NCBI GenBank assembly: GCA_034401135.1 | Contig: JAWZSP010000004.1 | Span: 992,001 to 1,056,000, forward strand | Reading direction: 5' to 3' | Origin: Volutella citrinella | Lineage: Eukaryota; Ascomycota; Sordariomycetes; Hypocreales; Nectriaceae | DNA: 64,000 bases | In this document: piece after piece, positions 58,323 through 64,000 of the stretch | Numbering within the stretch: the first letter of the stretch is position 1 | Layout: each line of letters starts with the position of its first letter | Notes under the pieces: generated by a model | The model's database searches: none | What the model was told of the DNA's origin: nothing | What the model saw: the letters and a program-made list of their open reading frames with translations, nothing else | Translations under genes and position numbers: made by a program

Positions 58323-60949
58323 AAGATGGGTCAGGCCTCGTAAACAGTTTAGATATTTCCTTGATAAACGCTAAGTCTGACTGAGTTCAAGATCCCCAAG
58401 ATTTCCCCAAGGCTTCACACGTGGACGCTGGACCCTCCACGGCTACTCAAATGCTCCGACAAAGAAGCCGGCCTCACCGTCGACCTAAGACTCCGTGCGT
58501 GATGGATTTCTCGGGGGCGGACGGATGTCCCTCGCGCGCCTTGACCATGGTTTGCCCCTGATCGAAGGAAGCGCTCGGGCTGGTTCTCTTCTGCCCAGCC
58601 CAGCCCCCTTGCAGGATCTGGGCGATGGCTACGGTAGGGCTTGGATCCCATCGCAGAATAGGATGCCTCAAACTGCCAAGCTTGGCCGGCTGGATGGTTC
58701 ATCTTATAGTGTTTGTTTGCCTGCTCAATGGCCCGCCACGGCACATGCTGGTCGAGCGAGAGCACCCGACGCCCGCACCGTGGGCACGGAGCCGCAGCCT
58801 CCACCGGCGCCCCGTGTGGCCACAGGGCGTTCGGACTGGGGCCCGGGATGCTATTGTCGCTTGATGATGAATGGGATCATGGCCATTTGCGCGCTCGGAT
58901 CCTCCGCCTCGCCACAGCACGTCACCCGAGCAATCAGGGACCATGGGAGGGTACTCACGCCAGCCACAAGCCGAGCGGATAGGCCTGCCGCCGTGGACGT
59001 GTGGAAGGGAACTCGGCTGTTTGTTTGCTTGCTCGGCCCAGGACCCCGGCATAGTGCGCATGCTGGCTCTCCCGTTCTTCCTAGCTCGGGTTTGTCATTG
59101 AAGCTAATGGGATTAAGCTTGACGGCTAGATGTTCGAAACAGCGACGAGTGCGCCAGAGAGCATCCCACTGTAGCTTACCACACGTCCTTGTGCCTAAGG
59201 TAAGGTAGCCTCGTACCCCCTCGTGGTGGCGTCCCTCCCACAACTCACGAGGGACGATCTCCCTCCCGAAGGATGCCTTTGTAGATCATGCTGGCACACG
59301 TCTTCGGTCGTATTCTGCACACCAACTGAGAAAAAAGTTCCTGGGTGTTCAACTAGCATGAGAAGTAGCGAATAGTCGCCTCGTCGTACTCCCGAAAAAT
59401 CCCTGCTCCCCCGCGTGCTGCGCTCTCTGCCCTGGTGTGCCGTCCATCTAGTAATTACCGTGCCTATCAGTGTCGGGGCAGGCCACGGGCAGATGCCCCA
59501 ACTGGGACTTCGCCAAGGCTGCGCAACGTAGCCCTCGTTTGTTGCCGGCGGCGTGTGATTGGTCGCTGGGCTCTATGCGATGCTGACACCCCTGCGAAAC
59601 ATACATGCTGGAGTGGTACCGGTAGTGGCCGCCAACGCTGCTGCGCCCAGGATCCTGGCAATAGTGGACGCTGACTGTACTGCTCATAATAAACATGTTT
59701 CCTTGCTTGCAGTGGCTTACGGCCTTCGGCAGCTCGAATCCCAGCCTAACGACTAGGGCACCCCCCGGCCGGCCAAGGCTTGCTGTGCTGGAAACGCGCG
59801 TGAGCCCAAGTGGGCATTGAGCAGAGTCAGGGCTTGCAAGTGGCCAGCCGTCGGTCGCTGGGTAGCAGATGAACGTTGTCGGTAGCCTCTTTGGTCCTGC
59901 CTCGGCCTTATCGTCCCTTGGCGCGTCGCCTAATTTAGGACCCATAACGCGGCTATTTCTGTTGCCCTGGACTGGCGCAGCTGGAAGGCCTGGAAGGCAC
60001 TGAAGGGTTAGAGGCCACTGGCCAGGCCAACTTTAAACATGTGCTGGTCCGGAGTAGCCGTGCGCGCCATCCACGACGGATTGACCGGGTCTGCAGAAGC
60101 GAAGCTCTAGTACATTGAGTAACGGTAGTAAGCGAACAGATGGATAGATGGACAGTTGCCAAGCCTGTCCAGCAAACCTGCCTTTCGCAATTACCTTCCC
60201 CGTGATATGCTGGTTGACAGCCGTGGTCTCAGCTTGTCATTGATCGCCGCTGCGACAGACTTGTTGTAGGCCTTGGGGGGGGGGGGGAGACCGAGTCCCA
60301 TTGTCTGCCACAGAAAAGACAGAAGCATACCGCCTCCACTTGCGTCGGCAGGCCTTGTTGTGGTTGCATCCTTACGTACGCACGGATAGCTGCGCACTCC
60401 AAGCCGCAGCCCCCCCTCCTTCAGAAGTTCAGCCTCCTTGGCCTCCAGACCGGGCTTTAGATGCACTAGCCTTGGCCTGCATCCAGCGGTGGGCCAGCGG
60501 CCGCCTCTCAGCCCCCACCACATGTCACCAATGGTGGGAGACCGAGTCCGACGTCCTCAGTGTGGTAGGTGGTAGTGGTATTAGCAGGTACTATGCCTCA
60601 ATGGCCTCCGAGGCACCAGTGTAAGATGAGGGCTGGTAGCGGGAGGCGTGGGAATCCTGCATCTGCACTATCAGGACACCAGATGATCGGTCTGGCCCAT
60701 CGGGACCATTACATAGCATACCCCGTTGTGTGTCCAGTGGCACACACCCTCCCGTTCTCCATCTGGTCTCCATCTGGTCTTAATATACCGGCCCCTCCCC
60801 AATCCAACGGGTCGTCCCTGTGCTTCCCTTCTTCCCTGTGTTGTCTATACCGATTGCCAATTATTACATAGTACACCTACTCGTACTCGACCGGTCCGAG
60901 AATCCAGAAACTCGAATACCAGGTGAAACAACATCTCGACTTCGCTACA
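58323..60949. other. 2.6-kb gene-free stretch with decayed repeats
   Basis: No supported gene. Related short stretches recur: TGTTTGTTTGC[CT]TGCTC near 58710 and 59018, and GCCCAGGA[CT]CC[CT]GGCA near 59036 and 59645. A 13-nt G run is at 60275-60287. GC-rich with many C/T differences between the related copies. Confidence 0.4.
60275..60287. repeat. Poly-G tract, 13 nt
   Basis: Uninterrupted G run in the gene-free stretch; no gene is affected. Confidence 0.75.
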
Positions 60950-62481
60950 ATGTTGCCGACTTCGGTTGTTGGTGTGGCGGCCCTCCTCCTCTCGGGAGCC
61001 TGGGCACAGCAAACCACCAATTATCCCACTTCGACCAGCGGAAACTCGGGGACGTCAACAACGACCAGCTCAGGAATCACAACGCATACCGTCAACGTTG
61101 GAGCTGTCAGTGAACCACCTGCTCATCACTGCCCTGGCGCCGAGATGGACTTGGACTAACACACCCCACAGGCCGGACACAAATTCACACCCGATAGCCT
61201 CGAAGCCAACGTCGGCGATATTATTGAATACAGGTTTTATCCCAGCGCCCACTGGGTCATTCGGGGAGACTATGACAACCCGTGCATCCCGTATGAGTAT
61301 GTCGGTCTCAACCGCGTGGGCTTCTCTAGCGGCGAGCAAACGGTCGAGGCCATTGTCGACAATGTAAGTGGCGGGACTCATCACAGGCCTCATCGCCATG
61401 AGCCGACAAGCTAACTCAGGATAGGGCCCTCGTTTCCGCGTTCGCGTGAATGACACAGATCCCATCTGGTACTACTGCGGCGCTCCGGGCTCCTGCAACC
61501 GATTCAAGATGATGGGTGTCATCAACCCCGTAAGCGGCCTCGATCCGGGCTTCATGTGAGGGAAATTAATTGCTGACACGGAAATTGCAACCAGCCCAAG
61601 AACAAGAGCCAGACCATTGACACATATCTCGAAAAGGCCAAGAACGTCGACTTTCAGCTGCGACCTGGCGACCCCTGGCCAACGGAGTCGGACTTCCCTG
61701 CTCCCACCAACGCCGGCAACGATGCCACCGGCCACAAGCCTACCCAGACGGCCGACTCCAGCAACCAGCACAAGAACAGTGGCCTCAGCCCGGGAGCCAT
61801 CGCTGGCATCGTCATTGGCAGCGTGGCAGTTCTCCTCATCGCCGGTGCCGTCATCTACCTCTGTGGACGCCGCGGCGGATTCGACAAGGCCTACCGCAAG
61901 AGCGCCACCAACGGCGCCTCGTCGGTGAGCCCCTTCAACTCGGGCCCGATGAGCGAGGGTTCTGGCAACGGCGGCATGACGGAGGCCTGGGTCAACAGCA
62001 AGCAGAACGGTGCCTCTGTGACGTCGAACCCGCCCGTCCACAGCCCGCCGATGAGCCCGCAACCACAATCGACCATCGGTGGTGCAAGCAACCTTAAGCC
62101 AGTGTTTGGACCGGACGGAACCATAACTTCCTACTAGTGAGTTGCCTCCCCCTCCCCCTCCCCCACGCGGCGAGTCCCGCGTGTGTCTGGACCCCTCAAG
62201 GTTCATTTAGCTAACCGTGAGCCTCTCCCAATAGCGATCCCACTGCCGGACAGCAATATGCCCGTCTCTCCACCAACCCCAGCGAAACCCTGCACACCAA
62301 CACAATGCACACCATGGAGCAGCAAACACCCGTGCCCATGAGCCCACCCGTCGAGCTGCCCAGCACGTTTGTGGAAATGGGAGACGGCCGCTCTCTGCCG
62401 TCATATGCCAGCCCCACCAACCAGCGGAAGTTCTCCTGGCCAAACGGAGAAGAGACGGCAAATGTTCGCTCGCCTCAATGA
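60950..62481 (+). CDS. Secreted cupredoxin-like membrane protein (extracellular serine-rich family)
   Basis: Five exons (60950-61105, 61172-61363, 61425-61529, 61595-62136, 62235-62481) encode 413 residues. A signal peptide (about 1-19, ending AWAQ) leads into a Ser/Thr-rich stretch, a cupredoxin-like domain (about 47-150: HTVNVG ... GHKFTPDSL ... SAHWVIRGDYDNPCIPYEY ... WYYCGAPGSC), a Pro/Asn-rich stalk, one transmembrane helix (about 207-227, AIAGIVIGSVAVLLIAGAVI) and a Ser/Pro-rich cytosolic tail. This is the fungal extracellular serine-rich protein type. The usual copper ligands are His, Cys, His, Met; the second His after the Cys is not present (GAPGSC), so copper binding is doubtful. 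The splice at 61105 uses donor GTCAGT. Confidence 0.87.
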
Positions 62482-64000
62482 TCTATCTGCCCGCGAACCG
62501 GGGAAAAAAGTGGATTTTATTATAAACGGTGCTTCCCGCCCGACAGGGCATTTTCGGAGCGGCAAACTGTGGGCGCCTGTGGGTAATGGGCTTTTCGTTC
62601 GGCCGCTGATTCTAATGTGCAATGACATGACTCTTTCGTCGCCTGCCCTTGCCGCCGGGGGGAAGAACAGGATGGTTGAGCTACGGGTGTAACCTTAACC
62701 ATGGCACGACGCCATGTGACTATACGGAACTACTTTTGGGGCGACTTGCCCGCCTCTGAGAAGCGCGGGATGGGCGTTGGAGTTGATGGGGGACTACTTG
62801 TGGATTTTTGCTGCGTTGCTTCTTTCTCTCTCACGCTTCGATTCATTACGCTTTGCACACGAACTTGCACTTTTTGACCTTGCCCCCCTGTACATGCACT
62901 GGCGGGCAAAGTCGGATATCCTTGCGCGCGCACATACAAATGATGCATTCTTGTTACTTAGCTTGCCACACGATGATATCCGCTCGAGGATGTATATAGA
63001 CTACCAAAAAATTGAGGGGGGCTACTTCCATCGATTCCTACACACAAGATGGCCAGGCCTCTTGCAGGCAAGGTGGCTGATGAACCAACTAATCAGCTTG
63101 CGCCGAACTGCACCATCTGGGCCAGATGGGACTGTGCGCCGTGATATCCGTCCGTACTTTGTGGCACGATGGAATCCCATAGCGATAATTAATCGTGGCG
63201 GCCGACAATAGGAATCCTCATTCGCCTGGGCGATGCCGAATCTAGCAGGTGTCCTCCGGCGTCGTCATCCCTGCATTGCGAAGGATTTGGCCGCCTCGTC
63301 TTTCAACCCTTGGCGAACCTGGTTTACTCGATGGCGGGGGGCTGTGCACGGCGGGGAATTGCTGGTTGCAGGTAATTAACAGACCGGACAGTTGCTATAG
63401 TGCTACTATCTCCAGTGGGTACTAGGGCGGGCGGCCCAGTGTTAGACGCGCGCGCGCGTTGTAAAAATAGCCGCCACCCATGTCTCATGGCTGGCTAAGG
63501 CAAGAGAGAGGCGGGACGAAACATGGGCGATTGTTCAACTAAGGCTGAATACGAATTGACGCCGTGACAACATCCGATTTCATGGCCGGTATGAATCAAT
63601 TGCCTCATTGGCCCTTTTTCGCATCTCGGCACATAATATCCTCCCCTGGAGCAGGATTTGGGGGCCGGGTAGATTGATTCCTTCGACCACCCACGTGCAC
63701 ACATACAATATACAGGCAATTCAGCTGAGGTATGTAAGGTAGTACTGACCCCCAGCAGCGAATAAATACCTGTCCCAGTTGCTTGGCAAGGGTACACTTC
63801 GACAGCTGCCCTGAGGTGCTACTTCACAACTAACACGGATCAGGACCAGGTGGAGGTGGGTGGATCACGAACATGATCTGCCCTTCGGATTGCATCTGAT
63901 CCACGCACACAAAAACTCGACACTTGATGGCACAACAAAAAATAATCAATGCAAATGTAAGAAGCAATCACAATTCACGAACATTATGGTTCACTTGGAC
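62482..64000. other. Terminal intergenic stretch
   Basis: 1.5 kb with no supported gene to the window end. Contains a GCGCGCGCG alternating tract (about 63447-63457). Several open frames on both strands are unconvincing; an upstream or downstream gene may lie outside the window. Confidence 0.4.

Noticed and set aside
62777..63211. 144-codon frame with a hydrophobic start
   Set aside because: It needs a non-ATG start in an intergenic stretch; no known family and no codon bias.

Overview
The window is a 64-kb piece of a filamentous ascomycete genome (Pezizomycotina, probably a Sordariomycete). The reasons are genes with few, short introns (about 50-110 nt) with GTAAGT/GTATGT-like donors and CTAAC/CTGAC branch sites, 1-2 kb gene spacing, strong C-ending codon preference in housekeeping genes, and fungus-specific families (palC, DapB-type dipeptidyl aminopeptidase, Zn2Cys6 regulator, DHA14 transporter, UPF0643). 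The species cannot be fixed from the sequence alone. I assign 23 protein-coding genes; all exon joins below were checked for reading phase by hand. No rRNA, tRNA, CRISPR or autonomous transposon was recognised.

Layout. 1-9 kb: 3' part of a large NO VEIN-like protein whose start lies outside the window, a four-helix MARVEL-like membrane protein, and a sterol-glucosyltransferase-like enzyme with an unusual tail. 9-14.2 kb: a GT17 glycosyltransferase divergent from a threonine aldolase, then a small four-exon gene of the Tse2-like ADP-ribosyltransferase toxin family. 15-23 kb: secreted GH37 trehalase, a YbjQ/DUF74 protein, and vacuolar-type dipeptidyl aminopeptidase B. 23-30.4 kb: clathrin heavy chain and an RGG/DUF2196/zinc-finger protein, both on the minus strand. 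30.9-36.5 kb: a DHA14 drug-efflux transporter beside a Zn2Cys6 regulator, followed by a MITE-like inverted repeat. 36.5-46.9 kb: mitochondrial DUF1640 protein, 2-hydroxyacid dehydrogenase, S-adenosylhomocysteinase, eIF3h, UPF0643 protein. 48-51 kb: mitochondrial carrier with a probable GC-AG intron, and a PTC7-like PP2C phosphatase. 53.8-62.5 kb: a cysteine-rich secreted protein, palC divergent from ALG6, and a secreted cupredoxin-like membrane protein, separated by two 2.6-2.8 kb gene-free stretches.

Most genes are independent housekeeping functions: vesicle coating, translation initiation, methyl cycle, N-glycosylation, alkaline-pH signalling, proteolysis and trehalose use. The regulator-transporter pair is the only clear candidate functional unit. 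The most unusual items are the intact Tse2-like gene, the cysteine-rich protein in which each repeat is cut by an intron at the same place and phase, the inverted-repeat element, the GC-AG intron and several odd domain fusions.
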